A program made the translations under genes and the position numbers. This document shows, piece by piece, positions 38,542 through 46,173 of a stretch of 64,000 nucleotides of DNA. The notes under the pieces are model-generated. The model made no database searches, was not told the origin of the DNA, and saw only the letters and a program-made list of their open reading frames with translations. This stretch comes from Sphaerisporangium corydalis (GTDB taxonomy: Bacteria; Actinomycetota; Actinomycetes; Streptosporangiales; Streptosporangiaceae), in contig NZ_JANZYP010000045.1 of NCBI RefSeq assembly GCF_025506355.1, positions 1 through 64,000 of the forward strand. The letters run 5' to 3'. Position 1 is the first letter of the stretch. The number at the start of each line of letters is the position of its first letter.

Positions 38542-40182
38542 TCAGGAGGGCCAGGGGACCTGCGGGGAGCGGTGGAAGTTCACCGAGCGCGCCGCCCAGC
38601 GCGGTCCCTGCGCGGCCAGGCGCACGCGGTACTCCGCCCAGGAACGGCCCTTCGCCGGCGACCACCCGATCTCCGCGATCCCCGGCAGCCGGGGGTAGGC
38701 CATGTACTCCAGGTCGTCCACGGTCCGCAGCGACTCGGTCCAGATCGGCGCCTCGACGCCGAGCACGTCGTCCTCGCCGACGCCCGTGATGAGCTTGGCG
38801 GGATCCCACTCGTAGGCCCGGCGCGCCTCGACCAGGGCCGCCCAGTCCTGCCCGAGTTTGGTCGCGGCGGTGTACTTCATGTCGAGGTAGGCGTGGTCGG
38901 CGGGCGCCATGACGATCTTCACGCCTCTGCGTGCGGCCGTGCGGGCGAGTTCGGTGCCCTCCTGGGTGCCGGTCACCGGGTTCCAGTGCTCGGCCACCGA
39001 GTCCGCCGACGGGCGGGCGTCCGCGATCTCCTCCCAGCCCATCATGCTCTTGCCGTGCGCGTGGACGATCTTCTGCACGCGTGCGACGAACCTCCGGTAG
39101 TCGGCGCGCTTGGTGCTCTTGGCCTCGTCCCCGCCGATGTTGATGTACGGGCCGGGCGTGAGGCGGGCCAGCTCGCCGATCACCGCGTCAAGGAACCGGT
39201 AGGTGACGTCCTTGCCGGTGCACAGGGAGCTGAAGCCGACCTCGGTGCCGGTGTAGGGCGCGCGCCGCCGGCCGTCGCAGTTCAGCGAGGCGTACGAGGC
39301 GAGTGCGGCGTTGGTGTGCCCGGGGGTGTCGATCTCCGGGATGAGCGTGATGAAGCGGCTCCTGGCGTACCGCACGATCTCGGAGTAGTCGGCCTGGGTG
39401 TAGTGCCCGCCCGGGCCGCCGCCGACCGAGGTCCGGCCGCCGATTCTCGTCAGGAGCGGCCTGCTCCTGATCGCGATCCGCCAGCCCTGGTCGTCGCTGA
39501 GGTGCAGGTGGAACATGTTGATCTTGTATGCGGCGGCGAGGTCGATGTAGTGCTTCACCTGGTCGACGGTGAAGAAGTGCCGGGCGACGTCGAGCATCAC
39601 GCCCCGGTAGGCGAACCTGGGCGTGTCGGACACGTGGACGCCCGTGATCGGCCACGGGCCTGGCCGCACCTTGAGGCTCTCGGCCTTCGCGGGCAGGAGC
39701 TGGCGGAGCGTCTGCACGCCACGGAACAGGCCCTGGGCGGTGTCCGCCGCCAGCAGGACGCCCGTGGCGCCGACGTCGAGCCGGTAGCCCTCCTCGCCCA
39801 GCCCGGTCAGGCCGGTCGCGTCCAGGACGATGCCGTCCTCGGTCTCGCTCCGCACGACCGGCAGCGCGTACCCCGTCGAGCGGCGCAGCAGATTGGCCAG
39901 GTACGAGGCCGCGCCCGCGCCGGCCGCCGACCGGACGACGATCCGCGTGCCCGGACGCAGCGCGTACGCCTCGCCGGTCGCCTCCAGGGAGACGGGCGCG
40001 GGCACGAGGCGGGGGGCGGCGGGACGCTGGTCGGCCTGGGCCCGTACCGGCGCCAGGCAGGAGACCGCCACCAGCACGGCCATCGGCACTCCGAGCCACT
40101 GGGTTCCGGCGGACGGTGTTCCGCGCCGTCGCGGCGCGCTCGGCACGGCTCGCGGCACTCCGGGTCTCTGGGACGGTCGCAC
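38542..40182 (-). CDS. Secreted beta-N-acetylhexosaminidase, GH20
   Basis: 546 residues with an Arg-rich N-region and signal peptide ending near VRAQADQRPAA. A GH20b domain (about 55-175) precedes the catalytic barrel: FRGVQTLRQLLPA, DVARHFFTVDQVKHYIDLAA, HLHLSDDQGWRIAI, LIPEIDTPGHTNAALASY, and the catalytic pair Asp352-Glu353 in NIGGDEAKS. It removes terminal N-acetylglucosamine from chito-oligosaccharides or glycans outside the cell. GTG start at 40182 with GGAGG 4-5 nt upstream. First gene of an operon with the GH8 gene; a palindrome lies 22 bp upstream of the start. Confidence 0.92.
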   Translation of the reverse strand: MRPSQRPGVPRAVPSAPRRRGTPSAGTQWLGVPMAVLVAVSCLAPVRAQADQRPAAPRLVPAPVSLEATGEAYALRPGTRIVVRSAAGAGAASYLANLLRRSTGYALPVVRSETEDGIVLDATGLTGLGEEGYRLDVGATGVLLAADTAQGLFRGVQTLRQLLPAKAESLKVRPGPWPITGVHVSDTPRFAYRGVMLDVARHFFTVDQVKHYIDLAAAYKINMFHLHLSDDQGWRIAIRSRPLLTRIGGRTSVGGGPGGHYTQADYSEIVRYARSRFITLIPEIDTPGHTNAALASYASLNCDGRRRAPYTGTEVGFSSLCTGKDVTYRFLDAVIGELARLTPGPYINIGGDEAKSTKRADYRRFVARVQKIVHAHGKSMMGWEEIADARPSADSVAEHWNPVTGTQEGTELARTAARRGVKIVMAPADHAYLDMKYTAATKLGQDWAALVEARRAYEWDPAKLITGVGEDDVLGVEAPIWTESLRTVDDLEYMAYPRLPGIAEIGWSPAKGRSWAEYRVRLAAQGPRWAARSVNFHRSPQVPWPS

Positions 40183-40203
40183 CGGGCCTCCAGGGCTTCG
40201 TTA

Positions 40204-40218
40204 GTAAGGTTTCCTTAC
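40204..40218. promoter_or_regulatory. Palindrome GTAAGG-TTT-CCTTAC upstream of the GH20-GH8 operon
   Basis: A perfect 6-bp inverted repeat with a 3-bp centre, 22 bp upstream of the GH20 start, in an AT-rich patch. Position suggests an operator or overlap with the promoter. It is not the CebR/CelR box found in the cellulase cluster, so a different regulator is expected. Confidence 0.5.
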
Positions 40219-40303
40219 CTGCCTCTGCGAGGGAACCGTAGAGCGGCCATGGCCGATCGTCAAGGCTCTGAACATGTGGGGCGCGGTGCGGCCGCCGGGT
40301 GGC

Positions 40304-40621
40304 TCAGGCGATCTTCCTGGCCTGGCCCGCGTCCGGCGGCTCGAAGAAGTTGAGCAGTCCCTCCCCCTTGCAGGTGCGGCACTCCCGGCCGCCCTCGCCC
40401 GCGCCGTCTCCCCCGCAGGTGCGGCAGGCGACCACCCGGTCGAACCGGGGGTCGCGGTAGGTGTGCCTGGTCCGGTACCGGATGATCGCCCAGCCCTGCA
40501 CCCACGCGAACCCGTCGATCTCCGCGAAGACGGCGTCGCTCAGTTCCCAGTGGCGGGCCAGCGTCTGCTCGCGAAGAAGGGTCCACAGGCCGGCCGTGAT
40601 CCCGGCTGGGCTGACATTCAT
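40304..40621 (-). CDS. Small protein with two CxxCxGxG zinc-binding motifs (DnaJ-like)
   Basis: 105 residues. The C-terminal part carries two CxxCxGxG motifs (CRTCGGDG and CRTCKGEG) of the DnaJ zinc-finger type, which together bind one zinc ion. The N-terminal 70 residues (WTLLREQTLARHWELSDAVF, AEIDGFAWVQGWAIIRYRTR) are unrecognised. No J domain is present. ATG at 40621. Divergent from the XRE gene, convergent to nothing. Role unknown; a small zinc-binding or chaperone-associated protein is as far as the sequence allows. Confidence 0.75.
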   Translation of the reverse strand: MNVSPAGITAGLWTLLREQTLARHWELSDAVFAEIDGFAWVQGWAIIRYRTRHTYRDPRFDRVVACRTCGGDGAGEGGRECRTCKGEGLLNFFEPPDAGQARKIA

Positions 40622-40802
40622 AGAGGATCGTCCTCTCGTTCCAGGGTTGAGCGGGTTGCTCGCACTGGGCCGGTGCCCCATCACCGGTCCGGCGGTAAGT
40701 GTCTGAAGATGAAGAAACCGGCCGTACGCCCCTCGCCGCACGACCCCGGTCCCGCAGGCCCCCCACCCCGAGGGGACGCGACTCCCAGGGGTGATGCCTC
40801 CC

Positions 40803-40868
40803 GTACCAAGGGCTACCCTTCTCTTTACCCTGGTTAGTACCAAGAGCAACCGCCATTGGCAATTGCCA
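40803..40868. promoter_or_regulatory. Repeats in the divergent promoter region before the second XRE gene
   Basis: GTACCAAGGGCTACC (40803-40817) and GTACCAAGAGCAACC (40837-40851) match at 13 of 15 positions, 34 bp apart. A perfect 12-bp palindrome TGGCAATTGCCA follows at 40857-40868. They lie in the 375-bp gap 40622-40996 between divergent genes, which contains no other feature I can support. The palindrome is a reasonable candidate for XRE autoregulation. Confidence 0.4.
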
Positions 40869-40996
40869 GAAAAGACTGTCTCGGTGGCTACCTAGGATGA
40901 TCACCGGAGGCGAATAGCGTGAGCTGACACGCCGCCGGTCGCCTGGGACGCCAGGACGTGCGGCGACCGCCCACGTCAGGAAGGGGATGAGCGCCT

Positions 40997-41845
40997 GTGG
41001 CCGGGGTGAATCCGACCCTGCGACGCCGGCAGCTCGCCACCCGGCTGCGCGAGCTCCGCAAGGACGCCGGGCTCAGCCTCGACGACGTCGCCGCGCGACT
41101 CGAATGCTCCACGGCGAAGATCAGCAGGATCGAGACCGCGCGGCGGGGGGTGATCCCCCGGGACGTGCGGGACCTGTGCGAGATCTACGGCGCCGGACGG
41201 CCGGAGGCCGACGCCCTGATGGCCATGGCCAGGGAGGCGCGCCAGCCCGGCTGGTGGAAGACCTACGACGAGCACGAGTTCCATCTGTACATCGGGCTGG
41301 AGGCCGAGGCCTCCTCGATCACCAGCTACGACACGTGCGCCGTCCCCGGCCTGCTGCAGACCCGGGAGTACGCCAAGGCGATCATCCGGGGCGTCCTGCC
41401 GGGCATCGAGGAGAAGGTGCTGGTCGAGCGGGCCGACGCCCGCATGAAGCGCCAGGAGGTCCTCTACCAGAACACGCCGCCGCACCACCTCGTGCTCCTG
41501 GACGAGTCCGCCCTGCACCGGCACATCGGCGGCCCGGAGACGATGCGGGAGCAGTTACTCCACCTGGTCGAGGTCGCCCGCCATCCGCACATCACCATTC
41601 GGGTGATTCCGTTCAGCGTGGGCGCGCACATCGGGTTCAACAGTGCCTTCACGCTTCTTGAGATGGTTGATCCGGGAGTGCCCGATATCGTGTATACAGA
41701 AGCGTTGACCCGCCTCGAATACTATGACAGACCCGCCGATCTGGCCATGTACAGAGAGACCGTCGGACGCCTCCTGGCGGTGAGCCTGGAGCCTCCGCTC
41801 TCCATGGAACGCATCGAAGAGGTGGGCCGGAACACGGCCCTGTGA
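40997..41845 (+). CDS. XRE-family regulator with DUF5753 domain (second copy)
   Basis: 282 residues. N-terminal XRE helix-turn-helix (LRKDAGLSLDDVAARLECST then AKISRIETARRG) and a C-terminal DUF5753 domain (FHLYIGLEAEASSITSYDTC, AVPGLLQTREYAKAIIRGV). It shares layout with the regulator at 1347-2207 and is likewise followed by a DUF397 gene, here 112 bp downstream instead of overlapping. GTG start at 40997 with AAGGGG upstream. Confidence 0.9.
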   Translation: MAGVNPTLRRRQLATRLRELRKDAGLSLDDVAARLECSTAKISRIETARRGVIPRDVRDLCEIYGAGRPEADALMAMAREARQPGWWKTYDEHEFHLYIGLEAEASSITSYDTCAVPGLLQTREYAKAIIRGVLPGIEEKVLVERADARMKRQEVLYQNTPPHHLVLLDESALHRHIGGPETMREQLLHLVEVARHPHITIRVIPFSVGAHIGFNSAFTLLEMVDPGVPDIVYTEALTRLEYYDRPADLAMYRETVGRLLAVSLEPPLSMERIEEVGRNTAL

Positions 41846-41881
41846 CGGGGGCGGCCAGGCGGCACTCTCCCGCCGCTGGGT

Positions 41882-41940
41882 TGATGGCATAATACCGGAT
41901 ATGAGGCACCAATCAGCTGTGTCTCATATCATATCCATCA
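41882..41940 (+). promoter_or_regulatory. Nested inverted repeat in the DUF397 leader
   Basis: GATATGAG (41898-41905) pairs with CTCATATC (41923-41930), and an outer TGATGG (41882-41887) pairs with CCATCA (41935-41940). The hairpin ends 17 nt before the DUF397 start and could be an operator or an attenuator between the XRE and DUF397 genes. Confidence 0.45.
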
Positions 41941-41957
41941 GCCGTCAGGAGAAACAG

Positions 41958-42182
41958 ATGAGGCTCTCGCCGGCCACGAGGTATTCCGACCTTGCCTGGC
42001 GCGTCGCGAGGGACTGCAACACATCGAATTGCGTGACCGTTGCGGTCACGGACGGGATGGTTGCCGTTCGCGACTCAAAGAATCCCGACAGCCCTGTTCT
42101 TCTCTACACCGAGAGCGAGTGGCAGGCCTTCATCAACGGCGCAAAGAACGGGGAGTTCGACATCACGAGCCTCTCCGCCTAG
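41958..42182 (+). CDS. DUF397 domain protein (second copy)
   Basis: 74 residues with the DUF397 pattern: LAWRVARDCNTSNCVTVAVT, then VAVRDSKNPDSPVLLYTESE and a final AFINGAKNGEFDI. ATG at 41958 with AGGAG 6 nt upstream; an upstream in-frame ATG at 41901 lies in the hairpin and lacks a ribosome site. Forms a module with the XRE gene 40997-41845. The glycine-rich K-S-S/T segment usual at the start of the family is weakly conserved. Confidence 0.85.
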   Translation: MRLSPATRYSDLAWRVARDCNTSNCVTVAVTDGMVAVRDSKNPDSPVLLYTESEWQAFINGAKNGEFDITSLSA

Positions 42183-42197
42183 TCATAAATAGCCGAA

Positions 42198-42237
42198 CGG
42201 TTCCCGGGGTAGGCCAGAACGACCGCCTCGGGAACCG
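42198..42237 (+). terminator. Hairpin after the second DUF397 gene
   Basis: CGGTTCCCGGGG (42198-42209) pairs with CCTCGGGAACCG (42226-42237), 12 bp with one G-U pair, loop 16 nt. No T-run. Confidence 0.6.
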
Positions 42238-43120
42238 GGGGTGTCGTCGGCCGAAGCCTTCCTGAACTGCACAGATGCTATCGGCCGTCAGGGTCGCCAC
42301 ACCCGCCTCCGCTCCCCTTATTTCCGCCTTTGGAACGAAATAAGCGGCATTTCCCTCCCCCGCTCGGACGCCGACCTGGCCTCTTTGCCGGGAAAATCCG
42401 GATAAATCCTGAAGTGACTCGGACGGCCTTGCCTCCGGCGACGGCCCTTTTCGGTCCGGCATGGAAGATCACTCCGCACGATCCGGCTCTGGCACTCCGA
42501 TCAAAACGACTCGGAATTAAGCGCGCTGAACCTGGATCGCGATTAACAATACCGATCGGAAAACACTCCGGCCGCGCCCGGCCGAACATTCCCGGCGCCG
42601 CAGAAAAGCCCGGATCCGGCGACCGGACCGGGCACGGAAATCCCGCCGAGAGTCGACCGTCCACCCCGGTTCGCCGATGATTCCACCGAATCGGAATAAC
42701 CGAATCGAGATCACCGGAACCGGAGGGAATGGCGGGGCAATGCGTTCCGGGTCGCCGGAAGTGTTCGCGTCATCCCGGACCCGGCATACCTGAACATCAT
42801 AACCCAGCCCACGTAGTGATCAACCTGAGAAGAAGCCCGTACCGGAGGGTGCCGCCGCGAATTCCGGGAGCCGGCGGCGGCCGATTCGCGGCCCCGGCGA
42901 ACGCGCGCGGAATAGCATGGCCGCGGCCATGCCCCGGCTCGCGGGCGGGACGGGCCGGTGACCGCGGGCTTCTGCCCCGGCGACCGCCCTCGCCGGACGG
43001 CGGCCGGGCCGGCTCCACCCCGGCGCGCGGCCCCACAGCCCCTGCCTGGGCGGGGTTTGGTCGCGGGGAGGCGGGTAGCCGGAGTCCTTTCCCCCCACAG
43101 TTTCACCGGAGGACATACAG
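42238..43120. other. Long non-coding gap before mscL
   Basis: About 880 bp without a supportable gene. The part 42290-42720 is visibly less GC-rich than the flanks and its open frames have poor codon bias in every frame. I see no tRNA, riboswitch or insertion sequence end. The last part must hold the mscL promoter. Confidence 0.5.
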
Positions 43121-43549
43121 ATGGGCGGATTCAAGAAGTTCCTGATGCGCGGCAATCTCGTGGAACTCGCCGTCGCGGTCGTGGTAGGAGCCACTTTCAG
43201 CGGGCTGATCCAAGCACTGGTGACCGATCTGGTCACTCCGCTCATCGGTGCGGTCACCGGCGGTAAGCAGCCCGACTTCTCCGACTACTCCTTCACCCTC
43301 AACGGCTCGAAGTTCATGTACGGCGACTTCGTCAACCACCTGCTGACCTTCGCCATCATCGCCGCGGTGATCTACTGGCTGGTCGTCATGCCGATGACCC
43401 GGCTGATCGGCTTCTTCGACCGTGACAAGCAGGCCACCGAGAAGCAGTGCCCCGAGTGCCTGAGCGACATCCCGCTGGACGCCCGGCGCTGCGCGTTCTG
43501 CACCGCCGAGCTGACCGTCGTCCCGGCCAACGACCGCCCGCCGGTCTGA
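43121..43549 (+). CDS. mscL: Large-conductance mechanosensitive channel with C-terminal zinc ribbon
   Basis: 142 residues. MscL opens under membrane tension to release solutes on osmotic downshock. N-terminal FKKFLMRGNLVELAVAVVVG and GATFSGLIQALVTDLVTPLI form TM1; TM2 is FVNHLLTFAIIAAVIYWLVV followed by PMTRLIGF. The C-terminus departs from the usual charged helix: a zinc-ribbon motif CPECLSDIPLDARRCAFC is present. ATG with GGAGGACATACAG upstream. Stands alone. Confidence 0.93.
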   Translation: MGGFKKFLMRGNLVELAVAVVVGATFSGLIQALVTDLVTPLIGAVTGGKQPDFSDYSFTLNGSKFMYGDFVNHLLTFAIIAAVIYWLVVMPMTRLIGFFDRDKQATEKQCPECLSDIPLDARRCAFCTAELTVVPANDRPPV

Positions 43550-43649
43550 GGCCCGGTCAACCAGAGGCGGCCGGTCGAGGACCCGAGTGCTTCACACGCG
43601 GAGGCGGCCGGCGAGGAATAGTCGCTTGTGAGGGTGGGTTGTTCGGGGC

Positions 43650-44753
43650 GTGAGTGATCTGATCCGCGGGATCGCCCGTGGCGAGTCGCGCGTCCCGCTG
43701 TCCATCCTCGACCTGGCCACCGTGGGCGCCGGCGACACGCCGTCCGGCGCCCTGCGGACGACCACCGAGCTGGCGCGGCGTGCCGAGGAATGGGGCTACC
43801 ACCGGTTCTGGGTGGCCGAGCACCACGGGATGCCGAGCGTCGCCAGCTCGTCCCCCGCGGTGATCCTGGCCCATCTCGGCGCGAGCACCCGGAGCATCCG
43901 GCTGGGCTCGGGCGGCGTCATGCTGCCGAACCACGCCCCCATCATCATCGCCGAGCAGTTCGGCACCCTGCACGCCCTGCATCCGGGCCGCATCGACCTC
44001 GGGCTCGGGCGCGCGCCCGGCACCGACCAGGCGACCGCCCGGGCGCTGCGCCGCATGGCGTCCCCGGACGCCGACGACTTCCCCCAGCAGCTCGCCGAGC
44101 TGACCGCCTTCCTGGACGACGCCCACCCCGCCGGGCACCCATACGAGCGCATCCACGCCGTCCCCGGCGAGGCCAGCGCCCCCGGCTCGGGGCGCCCGCC
44201 GATCTGGCTGCTCGGTTCCAGCGGTTTCAGCGCCCAGCTCGCCGGTCTGCTCGGGTTGCCGTTCGCGTTCGCGCACCACTTCAGCGCGGCCAACACGCTG
44301 CCCGCGCTGGAGCTGTACCGCTCGTCGTTCCAGCCGTCCAGCGTCCTGGACCGCCCCTACGCCCTGATCGGTGTCAGCGCGGTCGCGGCCGGCACGCCGG
44401 AGGAGGCGCTGCGGAGCGCGCGGACCACCGCACTCGGCATGCTGCGGCTCCGCCGGGGCACGCCCGCACCGATCCCCACGCCGGAGGAGGCCGAGGCCTA
44501 CCCCTACAGCCCGGTCGAGGAGCAGTTCGTCCGCGACTGGCTGTCGAACGTCGTGACCGGCGACGGGGACGGCGTCCGGGCCGGCCTTGAGGCGCTGCGC
44601 GAGCGTACGGGCGCGGACGAGCTGATGATCACCACGGGTGTGCACGGAGGCGAGGCGCGGCTCCGCTCGTTCGAGCTGATCGCCCGCGCGTATGGTATGA
44701 CCGGCGGGGAACGCCATCCCGCTCCCGCCGTGAAGATCGCCGGAAACGCGTGA
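43650..44753 (+). CDS. LLM-class flavin-dependent oxidoreductase
   Basis: 367-residue luciferase-like monooxygenase of the MsnO8/YhbW type: PLSILDLATVGAGDTPSGAL, AEEWGYHRFWVAEHHGMPSV, SIRLGSGGVMLPNHAPIIIA, EQFGTLHALHPGRIDLGLGR. Uses reduced flavin supplied by a reductase; substrate cannot be told. GTG start at 43650 with a weak GGGG site. No reductase or biosynthetic partners are adjacent. Confidence 0.9.
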   Translation: MSDLIRGIARGESRVPLSILDLATVGAGDTPSGALRTTTELARRAEEWGYHRFWVAEHHGMPSVASSSPAVILAHLGASTRSIRLGSGGVMLPNHAPIIIAEQFGTLHALHPGRIDLGLGRAPGTDQATARALRRMASPDADDFPQQLAELTAFLDDAHPAGHPYERIHAVPGEASAPGSGRPPIWLLGSSGFSAQLAGLLGLPFAFAHHFSAANTLPALELYRSSFQPSSVLDRPYALIGVSAVAAGTPEEALRSARTTALGMLRLRRGTPAPIPTPEEAEAYPYSPVEEQFVRDWLSNVVTGDGDGVRAGLEALRERTGADELMITTGVHGGEARLRSFELIARAYGMTGGERHPAPAVKIAGNA

Positions 44754-44843
44754 CGCGCATGTAGTAAATCCGGCAAACCGGATAGAACGGCCAGACCGGG
44801 CGGCCCGCGACCGACCGTAATCCCCGGCCCGCCAAGGCTGATC

Positions 44844-44893
44844 TGTAACATGCCTGTAACATTTGCCGCCGGCCCCCCAGGAGGCCGACGGCC
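44844..44893. promoter_or_regulatory. TGTAACA direct repeat and hairpin after the oxidoreductase
   Basis: TGTAACA at 44844-44850 and 44855-44861 are 11 bp apart. A GC-rich inverted repeat (GCCG..GGCC / GGCC..CGGC, about 44866-44893) follows and may end the oxidoreductase transcript. The rest of the 412-bp gap 44754-45165 holds the lacI promoter. Confidence 0.4.
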
Positions 44894-45085
44894 CTTCATG
44901 CCTGCTCGGCGGCCTGAGCAGGCCGATCGGCGAGGCGGCGGGAGCGGGTCACTCGCGAGCGCCTGACCTCCTGCGCCACGGACACCCCAGCTTCACCAGG
45001 ATTCTCTGACTGGGACCTTTCTTCGCATGGAATATGTCCGTAACATCGCCTCCAGATCGGCGTGGAACTTCACCGGAAACATCTG

Positions 45086-45128
45086 TTGACACGCAAGAAA
45101 CACTGTTAGTGTAATGGGAGCGCTCCCA
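45086..45128 (+). promoter_or_regulatory. Promoter of lacI-family gene with CebR/CelR-type operator
   Basis: TTGACA (45086-45091), 18-bp spacer, TGTAAT (45110-45115), overlapped by the perfect palindrome TGGGAGCGCTCCCA (45115-45128). This 14-mer is the known binding site of CebR (Streptomyces) and CelR (Thermobifida). Its position over the start site implies autorepression. Confidence 0.8.
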
Positions 45129-45165
45129 CGCCTTCGCGACATGCTTTGAAAGCGGAGGAAGCCGG

Positions 45166-46173
45166 ATGGCTGACCAGCCCACGCTTGCCCAGGTAGCAGC
45201 CGAGGCAGGGGTCTCCCCCGCCACGGCCTCGCGAGTTCTCACCGGCTCGGTGCGGGTGAGCACGTCGACCCGCCGTCAGGTCCATGACGCCATGTCCCGT
45301 CTGGGTTACGTACGACACCGCGCCCCTCGCGGAACGTCCGCCCGGCGGTCCGATCAGCTCGTCGCGGCGGTGATCTGCGAGCACACCCAGCGCATGTTCT
45401 CCGAGCCCTTCTACGCACGATTGCTGTGCGCCGCCGACGAGGTCTTCACCAGCTACGGCGTGCCGCTCGTCATGATGACCGCCACCCCGGCGACCTCGAC
45501 GATCACCGCGCCACCGCTGGTGACCGGTTCGTTCGACGGTGTCCTGCTCGCGGGCGCCAGGGAACGACATCCCCTCGCGGTCACCCTGGCCGCCTCGGGG
45601 ATCGCGGTGCGCAGCGCCGGGCGCCCCCCGGACGGCATCGACCTGCCCTTCGTCGACATGGACAACTTCGACGGGGCCCGGCAGGCCGCCGAGCACCTCC
45701 TGCTGACCAACCGGCGGGCGATCACCGTCATCGCCGGGCCGCCCACGCTGCCCGGCGCCCGAGATCGCCTGGACGGCTTCCTCCGCACGCTGAACGCCGC
45801 CGGGATGACCGACGTCCCCGTGGCGTACGGCGACTTCACGCACGCCTCGGGCGCGCACGCCATGCAGTGGCTGCTGCAACGCTCGCCGCACCTCGACGCG
45901 GTCTTCGCCTCCTCCGACCCGATGGCCGCGGGCGCGATGCAGTCCCTGCGCCGCGCCGGGCGCCGGGTGCCCGACGACGTCGCCGTGGTCGGGTTCGACG
46001 ACGCCCCGCTGGCCAAGCACACCTCCCCCACCCTCACCACCGTCCGCCAGCCGGTCGAGGAGCTCGGCGTGCTGGCGGCCAGGATGCTGCTGATGTCGAT
46101 CTCCTCTGAGGACGAAGTCCCGCACGGCAACCCGATCCTGCCCACGGAGCTGGTGGTACGTGAATCAACTTGA
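45166..46173 (+). CDS. LacI-family regulator of cellulose utilisation (CebR/CelR-like)
   Basis: 335 residues. Helix-turn-helix at 6-25 (LAQVAAEAGVSPATASRVLT), hinge, then a periplasmic-binding-protein-like effector domain (FVDMDNFDGARQAAEHLL, VFASSDPMAAGAMQSLRRAG, VVGFDDAPLAKHTSPTLTTV). CebR and CelR release TGGGAGCGCTCCCA operators on binding cellobiose or cello-oligosaccharides. Exact operators occur at its own promoter, upstream of the GH5 cellulase and upstream of GH48, which ties this protein to the cluster. ATG with GGAGGA 6 nt upstream. The following kinase gene overlaps its 3' end. Confidence 0.88.
   Translation: MADQPTLAQVAAEAGVSPATASRVLTGSVRVSTSTRRQVHDAMSRLGYVRHRAPRGTSARRSDQLVAAVICEHTQRMFSEPFYARLLCAADEVFTSYGVPLVMMTATPATSTITAPPLVTGSFDGVLLAGARERHPLAVTLAASGIAVRSAGRPPDGIDLPFVDMDNFDGARQAAEHLLLTNRRAITVIAGPPTLPGARDRLDGFLRTLNAAGMTDVPVAYGDFTHASGAHAMQWLLQRSPHLDAVFASSDPMAAGAMQSLRRAGRRVPDDVAVVGFDDAPLAKHTSPTLTTVRQPVEELGVLAARMLLMSISSEDEVPHGNPILPTELVVREST

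Noticed and set aside
42290-42720. Small genes in the lower-GC gap before mscL
   Set aside because: Open frames there lack ribosome sites, codon bias and any recognisable motif.
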